Source: Balneolaceae bacterium (GTDB lineage: Bacteria > Bacteroidota > Rhodothermia > Balneolales > Balneolaceae). From it: a stretch of DNA of 35,482 bases. The notes beneath the pieces are model-generated. The model saw only the letters and a program-made list of their open reading frames with translations, was not told the origin of the DNA and made no database searches. A program made the position numbers and the translations under genes. Shown piece by piece: positions 1 to 9,191 of this stretch; the stretch's first letter is position 1; every line of letters starts with the position of its first letter. The DNA lies in the NCBI GenBank assembly GCA_007693745.1, contig REDA01000036.1, positions 1 to 35,482 of the forward strand, in the 5' to 3' direction.

Positions 1-19
1 CTAAACCCTAAACTAATCC

Positions 20-1453
20 CTAATAATACGACCCCAGCAGCTCTATCAGGCCTGTGAAGGGCAGTACGGGTTCTACGCCGTAGTAGATTGTGAGGGCTGC
101 CAGTATGAGAAGGGCTCCCCTGAAGAAGAGTGAGGAGGGATTCATCGACACCTCTTTGTGAGCTTCCCTGAAGTAGAGATAAACCATCACCCGCAGATAG
201 TAGTAAACACTTGCTGCACTGGCCAGCACAGCAATAATCACCAGCGGTATGAGACCGGCCTGTACCGCAGCCGCAAATACATAGTATTTTCCGATGAAAC
301 CAACCATCGGCGGAATACCTGCCAGGGAAAAGAGAAACACGGAAAGCATCACTCCCATCACCGGCATCTTAAACCCAAGCCCTGCGTAACTGTCGATCTG
401 CGTAAAATCAAGCCCGTGATTTCGCTCATAGTATGCAATGACACCAAACGCTCCTACATTCATAAGGGTGTAGGCGAAAAGATAATAGAGCACACCTGTG
501 TACCCGGCAGCTGTTCCCGCAGCCAGTCCCACCAGCAGATACCCTGCATGAGCAATACTGGAATAGGCCAGCATCCGCTTCACATTATCCTGCGCCAGGG
601 CAATCAGGTTCCCGACAACCATCGTCAGAACCGCTACAACCTGCAGCATATTCGTCCAGGTACCTGTATCTGTATCCGGAAGCATTCGCGTCAGGACCAG
701 AATAAACGCCACAAATGTTGCCGACTTGGCTGATGTAGCCATAAACGCCGTAAGTGTGGTGGGTGTACCCTGATACACATCCGGAGTCCACATATGAAAC
801 GGCACCGCCGCAATTTTGAAGAAAATCCCCACCAGTAACAGCGCCGTGCCTGCAAGGAAAAGCGGGGTCATCTCAGCTGCCGCAGCTACAGCCTGAAGGT
901 TTGTGACACCTGTTGCACCATAGATCAGGGCAATTCCATAAAGCAGGAATCCTGTGGAAAAAGCCCCGAGCAGAAAATATTTCAACGCTGCCTCAGCTCC
1001 CGTTTTCTCCGTTTTCATCAGTCCTGCAAGCACATAAAGGGCGATGGACATCGTTTCAAGACTTACAAACAGGGAGATCAGATCGTTGGATACTGCCAGT
1101 CCCAGCATTCCTGTAGTTGCAAAAAGCACCATCGCATATACTTCACCGTTATGCAGGTCTGTGCCCTCAAAATAATCCTTTGAAATGACGGTACAGAAGA
1201 GTGCACCCAGCAGCACCACAAACATACCAAATGCACCGGTTCCGCCGGTAACGATCATCCCGGTGAACGCAGTGCCGGTCTCGCCGAAAAGTCCCTGCAA
1301 TGAGATTAAAAATGCAATCAGCAGAGAGGCAACAGTTACCCCGTAGATGGAGGTCATACTCCTTTTGAAAGCATCCATCATCAATACCGTGAGTCCCGCC
1401 ACGGCAACCACTATGCCGGGTAAGAAAGCCAGGATGTCTGCTACATAATCCAT
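20..1453 (-). CDS. nuoN: NADH-quinone oxidoreductase subunit N (NuoN)
   Basis: This is one of the three antiporter-like proton-pumping subunits of respiratory complex I, an integral inner-membrane protein of 477 aa, which is normal for NuoN. The sequence is hydrophobic throughout. It shows the key residues of the family: Glu133 in the TM5 motif SLETMSIALYVL, Lys213 in FKIAAVPFHMW followed by the TPDVYQGTPT loop, a TM8 lysine in ATSAKSATF, and a TM12 lysine in GFIGKYYVF. The start is ATG without an obvious Shine-Dalgarno. It is the last gene of the minus-strand run nuoL, nuoM, carbinolamine dehydratase, nuoN, and is separated from the dehydratase by 56 bp. The stop lies only 19 bp from the window edge, so no terminator can be judged. 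Assignment to NuoN rather than an Mrp subunit rests on these motifs and on position after nuoM. Confidence 0.97.
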   Translation of the reverse strand: MDYVADILAFLPGIVVAVAGLTVLMMDAFKRSMTSIYGVTVASLLIAFLISLQGLFGETGTAFTGMIVTGGTGAFGMFVVLLGALFCTVISKDYFEGTDLHNGEVYAMVLFATTGMLGLAVSNDLISLFVSLETMSIALYVLAGLMKTEKTGAEAALKYFLLGAFSTGFLLYGIALIYGATGVTNLQAVAAAAEMTPLFLAGTALLLVGIFFKIAAVPFHMWTPDVYQGTPTTLTAFMATSAKSATFVAFILVLTRMLPDTDTGTWTNMLQVVAVLTMVVGNLIALAQDNVKRMLAYSSIAHAGYLLVGLAAGTAAGYTGVLYYLFAYTLMNVGAFGVIAYYERNHGLDFTQIDSYAGLGFKMPVMGVMLSVFLFSLAGIPPMVGFIGKYYVFAAAVQAGLIPLVIIAVLASAASVYYYLRVMVYLYFREAHKEVSMNPSSLFFRGALLILAALTIYYGVEPVLPFTGLIELLGSYY

Positions 1454-1509
1454 TGTTTGTACGTAAGAATTAATATTGAGTGTTTCAGGGCCTCACACTG
1501 ATTCCAGTT

Positions 1510-1788
1510 TCAGGAAACAAGTTTATCTATGGCCTGTGCCAGTTTTATATCTTTTTCAGTTACTTTACCACCCGCATCGTGGGTGCTGAGCACAATTTCA
1601 ACACGATTATATACATTAAACCACTCAGGATGATGCCCCTGAGCCTCTGCTTCAAACCCTGCCCTAACCATAAAAGCCATCGCCTCTTTAAAATCACCAA
1701 AGGTGAGAGTACGCGTAAGGGCATCTTCTTCAAATTCCCATCCGTCCAGCGTTTCCAGCGCACGTTCAATCTCAGATTTATTTAACAT
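1510..1788 (-). CDS. 4a-hydroxytetrahydrobiopterin dehydratase (pterin-4a-carbinolamine dehydratase)
   Basis: A 92-aa cytoplasmic protein of the PCD/DCoH family, which dehydrates 4a-carbinolamine pterin during recycling of the cofactor of aromatic amino acid hydroxylases. In bacteria some members are proposed to act in molybdopterin-related or tetrahydrofolate-related pathways instead. The signature is complete: the catalytic histidine pair in [15 protein letters not shown], followed by the LSTHDAGG segment with the third active-site histidine, and length typical of the single-domain family. It sits between nuoM (94 bp upstream) and nuoN (56 bp downstream) in the same orientation, so it is probably co-transcribed with complex I genes. 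No phenylalanine hydroxylase gene is in the window, so the physiological substrate cannot be told from context. The start is ATG at 1788. The usual symbol for the hydroxylase-linked form is phhB, not assigned here because the partner is missing. Confidence 0.95.
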   Translation of the reverse strand: MLNKSEIERALETLDGWEFEEDALTRTLTFGDFKEAMAFMVRAGFEAEAQGHHPEWFNVYNRVEIVLSTHDAGGKVTEKDIKLAQAIDKLVS

Positions 1789-1882
1789 CTTTGAAGCAAT
1801 TAATTGATTTTCTTTTTCTGATTTTATTTGTCTTGCTCAGTGGCACCCTGTTTCAGCAACGCATTTACTTCTTCGCTATCAG

Positions 1883-3502
1883 CTATTTTCGTCCACCGAC
1901 ATCCGCAGTTAACAACTGCCGTGCTTCAACACCATAAAGCCTGGCCGTCCAGTCCGGTATTTCCGACAGATCAGTCTGCAGCATCACTGCCTCGCTCTTC
2001 TCTTCACTCATCTCAATAAAACTTTCCACCCACTCTTCGGAGTATTTCGTAAAATCGACAGGACGAATTCCGATCCAGATCATAAAGATGACGAGCGGTA
2101 CCAGCAGGCTGATTTCCCGGGCATCCAGATCGATCAGTTTCTCATTTTCCTTATTTGTGATCGGACCAAACATCACTCTCTGATACATCCAGAGCATATA
2201 GACCGCTGCAAGAATCACTCCTGTGGCTGCCAGGACAGCATACACTTTATTGGCGTAAAGTGTTGAGATAAAGGCTCCGTTCAGTATCAGAAATTCACCG
2301 ACAAATCCGTTCAGCCCGGGAAGGCCGATCGACGCGAGCGTAGCAATCATAAACATCACGGCAAATACAGGCATCACTTTGGCAACACCGCCAAAATCGG
2401 AAATCTGCCGGGTGTGAGCCCTGTCATAGATCATCCCTACAATGAGGAAGAGCGCGCCGGTTGATAGTCCGTGATTGATCATCTGTATGATCGCCCCCTG
2501 TACCGCTACCGTGTTCAGTGCAAAGATACCGAGCACCACAAACCCGAGGTGACTTACAGAGGAGTAGGCAACCAGTTTTTTTACATCTTTTTGTACCATC
2601 GCCACAAGGGCTCCGTAGATGATACCGATCACCGCAAGTGTGGCCATCCAGGGAGCGAACTCCATAAATGCGTTCGGAAATACCGGGAGACAGACTCTGA
2701 CCAGTCCGTAGGTTCCCAGTTTCAGCATGATGGCTGCCAGGACCACTGAACCGGCAGTGGGGGCCTCGGTGTGAGCATAGGGAAGCCAGGTATGAAACGG
2801 AAATAGTGGCACCTTAATACAGAATGCAAGTGCAAATGCCAGAAAGAGCCAGGTCTGTTCCGCCAGACCAATGAGATAATCCGGTCCGGAGATGTAGCGC
2901 CAGTCGGCCGTAAAGCTGATGTCTCCACCCATCGCCGCACCGGCATGGAAGCCGAGATACATCAGGGCTACCAGCATGATCAGCGACCCGACCAGCGTAT
3001 AGATGAAGAATTTGATGGTGGCCCGGATTTTGTCACTTCCGCCCCAGATTCCGATCAGGAAGTACATGGGGATCAGGGATAACTCAAAGAAAACGTAGAA
3101 AACAACCAGGTCGAGGGAGGCAAACACACCCAGCGAGGCCATCTGAAGAATCAGCAGCATGGAGTAGTAGCCGATCAGGCTCTTTTTTACAGAATTCCAT
3201 GAGGAGAGAATCACAATCGGCCCGAATAGCGTGGTGAGCATAAAGAGCAGCAGGCTGAGACCGTCGAGACCCACCAGGTATTTGATATCCATTCCCGCCA
3301 GGATCGGTGATCCTTCCGTTACGTACTGCGGAACGGCTGATCCTGCTACATCAAAACCGAAGAGCAGGGGTAGTGAAAGCATAAACGTGATCGAGGTGAC
3401 GATAAGACTGATCCATTTTACAGCCGTGTCACTCCGGAAAAAGAGAAAAAGCAGTATCCCGACAAGCGGAAAGTAGATAGTCAGATTTAACAAAAGCTCC
3501 AT
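1883..3502 (-). CDS. nuoM: NADH-quinone oxidoreductase subunit M (NuoM)
   Basis: Antiporter-like proton-translocating subunit of the complex I membrane arm, 539 aa. It has about 14 predicted membrane helices. Diagnostic residues are Glu140 in VFFELSLIPMYFLIG, Lys230 in FCIKVPLFPFHTWLPYAH, and a glutamate rather than lysine in TM12 (GFVGEFLIL), the feature that separates NuoM from NuoL and NuoN. After the last helix (WIGIRPVDF) there is a hydrophilic tail of roughly 55 residues rich in Glu, longer than in many NuoM proteins. It follows nuoL by 27 bp on the minus strand, so the two are surely co-transcribed. The start codon is ATG with no Shine-Dalgarno visible. Confidence 0.97.
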   Translation of the reverse strand: MELLLNLTIYFPLVGILLFLFFRSDTAVKWISLIVTSITFMLSLPLLFGFDVAGSAVPQYVTEGSPILAGMDIKYLVGLDGLSLLLFMLTTLFGPIVILSSWNSVKKSLIGYYSMLLILQMASLGVFASLDLVVFYVFFELSLIPMYFLIGIWGGSDKIRATIKFFIYTLVGSLIMLVALMYLGFHAGAAMGGDISFTADWRYISGPDYLIGLAEQTWLFLAFALAFCIKVPLFPFHTWLPYAHTEAPTAGSVVLAAIMLKLGTYGLVRVCLPVFPNAFMEFAPWMATLAVIGIIYGALVAMVQKDVKKLVAYSSVSHLGFVVLGIFALNTVAVQGAIIQMINHGLSTGALFLIVGMIYDRAHTRQISDFGGVAKVMPVFAVMFMIATLASIGLPGLNGFVGEFLILNGAFISTLYANKVYAVLAATGVILAAVYMLWMYQRVMFGPITNKENEKLIDLDAREISLLVPLVIFMIWIGIRPVDFTKYSEEWVESFIEMSEEKSEAVMLQTDLSEIPDWTARLYGVEARQLLTADVGGRK

Positions 3503-3529
3503 AGAATCAGATCAATGCGTGTTTCGTCG

Positions 3530-5548
3530 TTAAAATAGTATCATGGAGAGCACCAGAATGACTCCCAGTATAAGAAAGAGTGCATAGTTGCTGGTCACTC
3601 CGGTCTGGATGTAGCGCAGCAGACTACCCGTCAGACGAACGGTTCCTGCCACCGCGTTGACAAATCCGTCAATCACCTTCAGATCGAACACCGCCAGTAC
3701 TTTATCAGAGAAGCGGATGGTGGGCTGTACCACAGCACCTTCATAGAGTTCATCCAGATTGTATTTCTCTTTCCACACCTGATACAAAGCTCCGGTTTTC
3801 TCTTCTATGATTGCATCCGATTCCTTCTGCTGCCCCTGCCCGTACATCCGCCAGGCCACATAGACACCTGCCGCGGCAATGGTCGTGGCCAGAATCATGA
3901 GTGCCCATTCTGCAGGGATGGAGAGCGTTAACGGGATGTCGGCCGCAATGGGACTCAGCCAGGCTCCCAGCCAGTTTAATGCGCCTTCGCCGCCGAACGT
4001 TTTGGAGATAAAGTTCGGAATCCCCATAAACCCGCCAATCGCAGCCAGTGTGGCCAGTACCCAGAGCGGAAGGGTCATGGTAACGGGACTCTCATGCAGC
4101 AGCTTTTCTGAATCTTCTGCGCCTTTTACCAGTTTCGGCAGACGAAACTCCCCGTGGAATGTGGTGAATGTGAGGCGGAACATGTAGAAGGCGGTCAGGA
4201 ATGCCGTGATCGTCGCAACTCCCCAGAGCAGGAAGTAGAGAGGGCCTGCAAATTCCGAGAAGCCCATATTAAAGGTGTGCATCAGTATTTCATCCTTGGA
4301 AAAGAAACCGGCCAGTGGCGGGATCCCCGCAATGGCAATGGTTGAGATGAAAAATGTCTTGTAGGTAGAGGGCATCCACTTCCTGAGTCCGCCCATATTG
4401 CGGATATCCTGCGGATCAAAATGGATGGAGTGATCTTTTTCATGCAGCTTGTGTTCCACATGATGCATCGCGTGAATTACGGAACCGGAACCGAGGAAGA
4501 GACACGCTTTGAAAAAGGCGTGCGTTACCACATGAAAAAGGGCTGCCGTGTAGGCGCCGGCGCCAAGTGCAAGAAACATGAAACCAAGTTGTGAGACAGT
4601 GGAGTAGGCCAGCACTCCTTTGATGTCGTTCTGTGTAAGGGCTACGGTAGCGGCCACAATCGCGGTGAGGGCACCAATCAGCGCTACGATCATCATCACC
4701 TCCGGGGTGAGCACATACATGGGCGACATCCTCGTAATAAGATAGATCCCGGATGTCACCATCGTGGCAGCGTGGATGAGGGCGGATACGGATGTAGGTC
4801 CCGCCATGGCGTCGGGCAGCCATACAAAGAGCGGAATCTGCACTGATTTACCGGTGGCTCCGATGAACATCAGCAGTGTAATCCAGAAAATTCCGTTACT
4901 GCTGAACGCATCCAGGTTGGCAAGAATCACATCGAACTGAAGGCTCCCTACTGCCTCAAACACCATGAAAATTGCCACCAGAAATGCGAAATCCCCAACC
5001 CGGTTGTAAATAAATGCCTTTTTCGCCGCATCCGATTTCAGCATGTCGCGGTACCAGAAACCGATCAGCAGATAGGAACAGAGCCCTACCCCCTCCCATC
5101 CCAAAAAGAGCAGCAGCAGGTTGTCTGCCAGAATCAGATTCAGCATCGCAAAAATGAAGAGATTGAGGTAGGCAAAAAATTTCCAGTACCCCTCATCATC
5201 GTACATATAGCCTACTGAGTAGAGATGGATAAAGGCCCCCACACCGGTTACGACCAGCGCCATAATCAGCGAAAGCTGATCTATCTGATAGGCGATATCC
5301 ACACTGAAGCTTCCCGCTTCAATCCATGTGAAAAGTTTTACATTTAGCGCTCCACCTTCCGGATTGAAGCCGATAAAGAAGTAGAGGACAATAAAAAACG
5401 GGATGAAGACAGCCGTATTGGCAATCAGCCCGATCACCGATTTCTGATTCCTGTAGGCTTTCGAGAAAAGACCGGTTAATCCATTAATCAAAAAACCGAG
5501 TAGCGGTAATCCAATGATCAGGCTTACGAGCGCTAAAGGTGATTCCAT
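3530..5548 (-). CDS. nuoL: NADH-quinone oxidoreductase subunit L (NuoL)
   Basis: Largest antiporter-like subunit of complex I at 672 aa, at the distal end of the membrane arm. Visible residues are Glu152 in FLGWEGVGLCSYLLIGFWY, Lys234 in GKSVQIPLFVWLPDAM, the AGPTSVSALIHAATMVTSG loop and helix, histidines in the H-rich helix (FHVVTHAFFKACLFL), and a TM12 lysine in AGFFSKDEIL. The C-terminal part (from about residue 560) contains a charged stretch with LYQVWKEKYNLDELYE and then a final hydrophobic helix, matching the lateral helix plus anchoring TM16 of NuoL. It is the first nuo gene of this block. The third MrpD-like gene lies 210 bp upstream in the same orientation, so nuoL could have its own promoter or be reached by read-through from the antiporter genes. 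Confidence 0.97.
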   Translation of the reverse strand: MESPLALVSLIIGLPLLGFLINGLTGLFSKAYRNQKSVIGLIANTAVFIPFFIVLYFFIGFNPEGGALNVKLFTWIEAGSFSVDIAYQIDQLSLIMALVVTGVGAFIHLYSVGYMYDDEGYWKFFAYLNLFIFAMLNLILADNLLLLFLGWEGVGLCSYLLIGFWYRDMLKSDAAKKAFIYNRVGDFAFLVAIFMVFEAVGSLQFDVILANLDAFSSNGIFWITLLMFIGATGKSVQIPLFVWLPDAMAGPTSVSALIHAATMVTSGIYLITRMSPMYVLTPEVMMIVALIGALTAIVAATVALTQNDIKGVLAYSTVSQLGFMFLALGAGAYTAALFHVVTHAFFKACLFLGSGSVIHAMHHVEHKLHEKDHSIHFDPQDIRNMGGLRKWMPSTYKTFFISTIAIAGIPPLAGFFSKDEILMHTFNMGFSEFAGPLYFLLWGVATITAFLTAFYMFRLTFTTFHGEFRLPKLVKGAEDSEKLLHESPVTMTLPLWVLATLAAIGGFMGIPNFISKTFGGEGALNWLGAWLSPIAADIPLTLSIPAEWALMILATTIAAAGVYVAWRMYGQGQQKESDAIIEEKTGALYQVWKEKYNLDELYEGAVVQPTIRFSDKVLAVFDLKVIDGFVNAVAGTVRLTGSLLRYIQTGVTSNYALFLILGVILVLSMILF

Positions 5549-5758
5549 TCAAACAGGTTAATTAGTTTGCGCTTTAGTTGACTGAAGCCACTTCAGCCTT
5601 CACTTTACAAGCCAAAAAGATAAGAAATATTGGATGAAGAAAAATTGGTTTTTTGCGATATCTGAGAAGTAATTTGCGCTGCAGGGAATTTTTAATTTGC
5701 TACAGCCATACTGCTTATCAACAGTCCGGTACCGCAAGACCCCGCGACCTTCTGTCTG

Positions 5759-7477
5759 TCAGATCAGGAAAAACCACAGCAGCATTACAAGTATTGTGAG
5801 GAGTATAAAGCTCATTCCCACTTCCATAGCCTGACTGTAACTGGTGGCCTGATTTTTTTTATCTGTAAACGGATTGAGCCACAGCATGGGATTTTCAAAA
5901 GCTTTGGCGAGGCGACCGGTAGTTGCCAGAATCATCTCTTCGGTCCTGTCGTAAAAGCGGTCTACTTTCACAACGAACAGTGAGCGTACCGAGGGAGCCG
6001 CTTTCCTGAAAAACCAGTCGATATCGAGTACTGTAACCAGCTCTGGAGCCAGCTTCTTTTTCAGCAGCCAGAATACGACAAAGGTCATCAGAAGTATCTG
6101 CGTTACCTCTACAAAATGGTAGAGGTAGAAGGGATTGTAACTCTCTTCAAACGGCATCAATCCGAGCAGTGCCTGAGGCCATACTCCGAAAAAGAGGCAG
6201 GCCGCTGCCGTTATCCCCATGGCGATATACATGTTCGCAGGCACCGGTTTTACTTCTCCTTCATAATCCTGTTTGTTAAACCAGGTAAAGTAAGGGAGCT
6301 TAAGGCCCACACTGAGCCAGGTACCGACAGAGGCCAGAAGCAGCACGAGCATTGCCGTCTCATTTCCGGCATAGCCGGCAGCCGAGATCGTGAGTCCCTT
6401 ACTCACAAAACCGTTGAAGAGGGGAATTCCGGAAATGGAAAAAGCACCTACCATATAGAGCAGCAGTACCCAGCGCAATTTCTTGTGCAGTCCGCCAAGA
6501 TGGCTCATCTTGCTGCTGCCAACGGAGTAGAGAATTGCACCTGCTGCCATAAACATCAGCGTTTTGTAGAGGATGTTGTTAAACGCATGAGCCGTGGATC
6601 CGTTCAGTGCCATCTCCGTTCCGATGCCGATGGCGACGATCATATAGCCGACCTGACTGACAATGTGGTAGGAGAGGATCTCACGGATATCTTTGCAGAT
6701 TACCGCATAAAACACACCATAAAGTGTCATCACAGCACCAAACCAGATGAGAATTTCCCATCCCGGAAACATACGGATCAGTACATAGACCGCTGTTTTG
6801 GTTGTGAATGCACTCATAAAAATGGAGCCTGTGATAGTAGCCTTGGGGTAGGCGTCTGCCAGCCAGGTATGGAACGGGACCGCTGCCGCATTCACCCCAA
6901 CTCCCAGAAGCATCAGTACGTTGGCGGGTGTGTAGGCCTGTGTAAGTGTAACGACAGCCAGCGATCCGGTATCGGCCAGATGCCACAAAATACCGGCGAA
7001 AAGAAGTCCGCCTCCGAGAATGTGATAGAGCAGGTATCGCATCCCGGCAGCGTCGGTCTGCGGAGTTCGCCGGGCCCAGATCAGCCAGGTTGAGGTCACT
7101 GCCATCACTTCCCAGAAGATCACCAGCGTGAGCAGATCTCCCGCAAATGTTACACCCAGCGCACCGCCGGCATAAGCAAGTGCGTTTACCTGCTGACCCA
7201 GATCTTTTAAGTGATAGGCATAGATACCTGCACCCAGTGCAATGAATGAAAAAATGAGTCCGAACACTCTGCTCAGGCTGTCTGTCTGCATCAGAATCAG
7301 TTCATAGTCGAGAAATGCGGTAGTCACCTGATATCCGTCGGGCCGCATCCAGATGATTACAAAAGCGAGTAGCGGAAAGAGCAGAAAGAGCGGAGAGCGC
7401 AGTTTTTGCGGGATCAGCGTCAGCAGCAGCGCGCCGGCAATAAAGAGTATTCCGGGTATGGTCAGTATCTCAATCAT
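5759..7477 (-). CDS. Third MrpD/NuoL-like antiporter subunit, with Asn replacing the TM7 lysine
   Basis: A 572-aa polytopic membrane protein of the proton-conducting transporter family (PF00361). The TM5 glutamate is present (Glu123 in VIFWEVMAVTSTWL), as are the TM8 lysine (Lys227 in SAFTTKTAVYVL) and TM12 lysine (Lys360 in FNGFVSKGLT). The TM7 position that is lysine in the two neighbouring paralogues (GVKA) is asparagine here: Asn196 in GVGVNAAAVPFHTWL. The C-terminus has a hydrophilic amphipathic stretch (about 490-550, including RFYDRTEEMILATTGRLAKA) and a final hydrophobic helix, reminiscent of the lateral helix and anchor of NuoL or MrpA. Its ATG overlaps the stop of the preceding small gene by 8 bp (ATGATTGA), so translation is probably coupled. 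It is the last antiporter gene before nuoL. It may stand in for the N-terminal NuoL-like half of MrpA, but this is inference. Confidence 0.9.
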   Translation of the reverse strand: MIEILTIPGILFIAGALLLTLIPQKLRSPLFLLFPLLAFVIIWMRPDGYQVTTAFLDYELILMQTDSLSRVFGLIFSFIALGAGIYAYHLKDLGQQVNALAYAGGALGVTFAGDLLTLVIFWEVMAVTSTWLIWARRTPQTDAAGMRYLLYHILGGGLLFAGILWHLADTGSLAVVTLTQAYTPANVLMLLGVGVNAAAVPFHTWLADAYPKATITGSIFMSAFTTKTAVYVLIRMFPGWEILIWFGAVMTLYGVFYAVICKDIREILSYHIVSQVGYMIVAIGIGTEMALNGSTAHAFNNILYKTLMFMAAGAILYSVGSSKMSHLGGLHKKLRWVLLLYMVGAFSISGIPLFNGFVSKGLTISAAGYAGNETAMLVLLLASVGTWLSVGLKLPYFTWFNKQDYEGEVKPVPANMYIAMGITAAACLFFGVWPQALLGLMPFEESYNPFYLYHFVEVTQILLMTFVVFWLLKKKLAPELVTVLDIDWFFRKAAPSVRSLFVVKVDRFYDRTEEMILATTGRLAKAFENPMLWLNPFTDKKNQATSYSQAMEVGMSFILLTILVMLLWFFLI

Positions 7478-7682
7478 AATAGCTCACATCCCGGTTTAGA
7501 AGGTTTTTGGCTATCCATTTGGCGGTGTAGATCATTACCGCACACCCCACCAGTCCCCAAAGTGCATAAAATGCAGGGATGGCATTCCACCAGTGACTGT
7601 CGTAGTCACCCAGAAAAGCAAATTCGAGTACAAGAGTTACCAACAGGATAACTGCTGTTACTGTCCAGATCCATTTATTCAT
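7470..7682 (-). CDS. Small two-helix membrane protein of the antiporter operon
   Basis: A 70-aa protein with two hydrophobic helices, approximately residues 4-22 and 37-57, joined by an aromatic loop containing HWWNAIPAFYALWG. It ends in a short charged tail (NRDVSYYD). The start chosen is the ATG at 7682 because a strong Shine-Dalgarno, GGAGG at 7692-7688, sits 5 nt before it. The in-frame TTG at 7694 lies before this ribosome site and is rejected. The gene fits between two MrpD-like genes (21 bp after one, overlapping the next by 8 bp), which argues strongly that it is a real and stoichiometric component. From memory, similar small proteins with an HWW...PxFYA loop accompany split-type MrpD clusters in proteobacteria, but I cannot verify this. 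No function is assigned. Confidence 0.85.
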   Translation of the reverse strand: MNKWIWTVTAVILLVTLVLEFAFLGDYDSHWWNAIPAFYALWGLVGCAVMIYTAKWIAKNLLNRDVSYYD

Positions 7683-7687
7683 GATAT

Positions 7688-7692
7688 CCTCC
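7688..7692 (-). promoter_or_regulatory. Shine-Dalgarno GGAGG deciding the start of the small antiporter-operon protein
   Basis: On the minus strand the sequence reads GGAGG, five spacer bases, then ATG at 7682-7680. It is one of the few textbook ribosome sites in this window and shows that the upstream TTG is not the start. Confidence 0.8.
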
Positions 7693-7703
7693 AACTGGCC
7701 TGT

Positions 7704-9191
7704 TCATGGTACCTGATTTATAAAGAGGCTGCTGCTGATATCCACAGCCAGATCGTAGAAATTAAAAAAGAGGTTTGGAAAGAGGCCGAAAAGTATCGAC
7801 AGAGCCGCTGTAATCACAATCGGAACGACCATCAGCGGCGAGGCTTCCCCATATTTTTCGAGTCCTTCTCCTTTTTTGAAATAGGCCCGATAGATGATCG
7901 GGAAGAGATACCCCACGTTGAGCAGTCCGCTGACCACAAGTATGATCACCGGAAGAATCATATCTCCTTCCAGTGCGCCGAGAGCCAGGTTCCATTTACT
8001 GAAAAAACCGTTGATCGGCGGAATGCCTGCCAGCCCCATCGACCCAATTACAAACGCCCCCATGGTCCAGGGCATCACCCTGGCGATCCCGTCGAGCTGA
8101 CTGATTTCTGTTCGGTGCAGATTTACATAGATAGCGCCGGCGCAGAAAAAGAGGGTGATCTTCATTGTGGCATGAGCGGCAATATGCATGATGCCGCCGG
8201 TAATACCGATCGGTGTGATGAGAGCCACACCCAGCACAATGTAAGAGAGGTGGCCCACTGTGGAGTAGGCGAGCCTTCGCTTCAGGTTATCCTGGTTAAA
8301 GGCGATCAGCGAGGCGAGGATAATGGTGGCTCCTGCCAGTACAATGAGGATGTCGTTCAGCCCGTAGCTGCCCATCACATCGGTTCCAAACACATATCCC
8401 ACAACCCGCAGAACGGCAAAAACTCCCGATTTCACCACCGCAACTGCGTGAAGCAGGGCGCTGACGGGTGTCGGTGCGGCCATAGCCGCCGGCAGCCAGC
8501 CGTGAATCGGCATGATCCCCGCTTTTACCCCAACAGCTGCCAGAAACAGAATAAAAATGATTAACATTTCCGTATCTGGAATTTCAACCCCGCTGAAGAG
8601 TCCGCCGGGGGTAAAATCGAGTGTTCCTGTATAGTGATAAACCAGAGCAGATGCAGAAACCAGCAGGAGCCCCGCCGTGAGTGTAAAGGCCAGATATTTT
8701 CGTCCTGCGTTAATCGCCTCCTCTTTTTCGTTGTGGATCACCAGCGGGTAGGTTGCCACTGTCAGCATTTCGTAGAAGAGGATAAAGGTAATCAGGTTGG
8801 CGGAAAACGCGATGCCGATCGTAGCGGAGAGGCAGACAGCAAAGCTGGCAAAATAGCGGGTCTGTTTATGTTCTCCTGCCCCGCGGACATAGCCGATGGA
8901 GTAGAATGAGGTAAAGATCCAGAGGCCGGACGCAATGACAGCAAAAAAGACTCCGAGCGGATCTGCTTTCAGAGCCAGCGGGAGCCCCGGCGCCAGATCC
9001 ACCAGATGGAGTTCCACTGAATTGCCCTGTATCGCTCCCGGGAGCAGGGTAAGAACCAGGCCAAATTTGATCAGTGCGGCAAGGATCGTCCAGAATTCCC
9101 GAAGGTTTGGCTTGCGGTCGCTGAGCATGATAGGCAGCACTGCTGCGAGTGATACCAGGATTGCCAGTAATGGAACAAATTCAAGATTCAT
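7704..9191 (-). CDS. Second MrpD-like cation/proton antiporter subunit
   Basis: A 495-aa polytopic protein of the MrpD/NuoN-like family. The conserved channel residues are all present: Glu141 in ILFYEMLTVATYPLV, Lys223 in GVKAGIMPIHGWLPAAM, Lys254 in AVAVVKSGVFAVL, and a TM12 lysine in GFFSKWNLALGAL. The loop AAPTPVSALLHAVAV resembles the NuoL/NuoM type more than the TYTSSSSAAL loop of the first MrpD paralogue, so the two genes are not recent duplicates. The start is ATG at 9191, 130 bp downstream of the first mrpD gene (the only sizeable gap inside the antiporter run). A role as an additional ion channel of the same complex is inferred from co-location and direction. Confidence 0.92.
   Translation of the reverse strand: MNLEFVPLLAILVSLAAVLPIMLSDRKPNLREFWTILAALIKFGLVLTLLPGAIQGNSVELHLVDLAPGLPLALKADPLGVFFAVIASGLWIFTSFYSIGYVRGAGEHKQTRYFASFAVCLSATIGIAFSANLITFILFYEMLTVATYPLVIHNEKEEAINAGRKYLAFTLTAGLLLVSASALVYHYTGTLDFTPGGLFSGVEIPDTEMLIIFILFLAAVGVKAGIMPIHGWLPAAMAAPTPVSALLHAVAVVKSGVFAVLRVVGYVFGTDVMGSYGLNDILIVLAGATIILASLIAFNQDNLKRRLAYSTVGHLSYIVLGVALITPIGITGGIMHIAAHATMKITLFFCAGAIYVNLHRTEISQLDGIARVMPWTMGAFVIGSMGLAGIPPINGFFSKWNLALGALEGDMILPVIILVVSGLLNVGYLFPIIYRAYFKKGEGLEKYGEASPLMVVPIVITAALSILFGLFPNLFFNFYDLAVDISSSLFINQVP

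Noticed and set aside
5582-5596. CTGAAG / CTTCAG hairpin between the third D-like gene and nuoL as a terminator
   Set aside because: It is only 6 bp with no following T-run in the transcribed direction.
6116-8564. Two plus-strand frames of about 320 aa (6116-7093 and 7593-8564)
   Set aside because: They are antisense to well-supported membrane antiporter genes; their His/Arg/Cys-rich composition is what reverse reading of membrane-helix codons gives.
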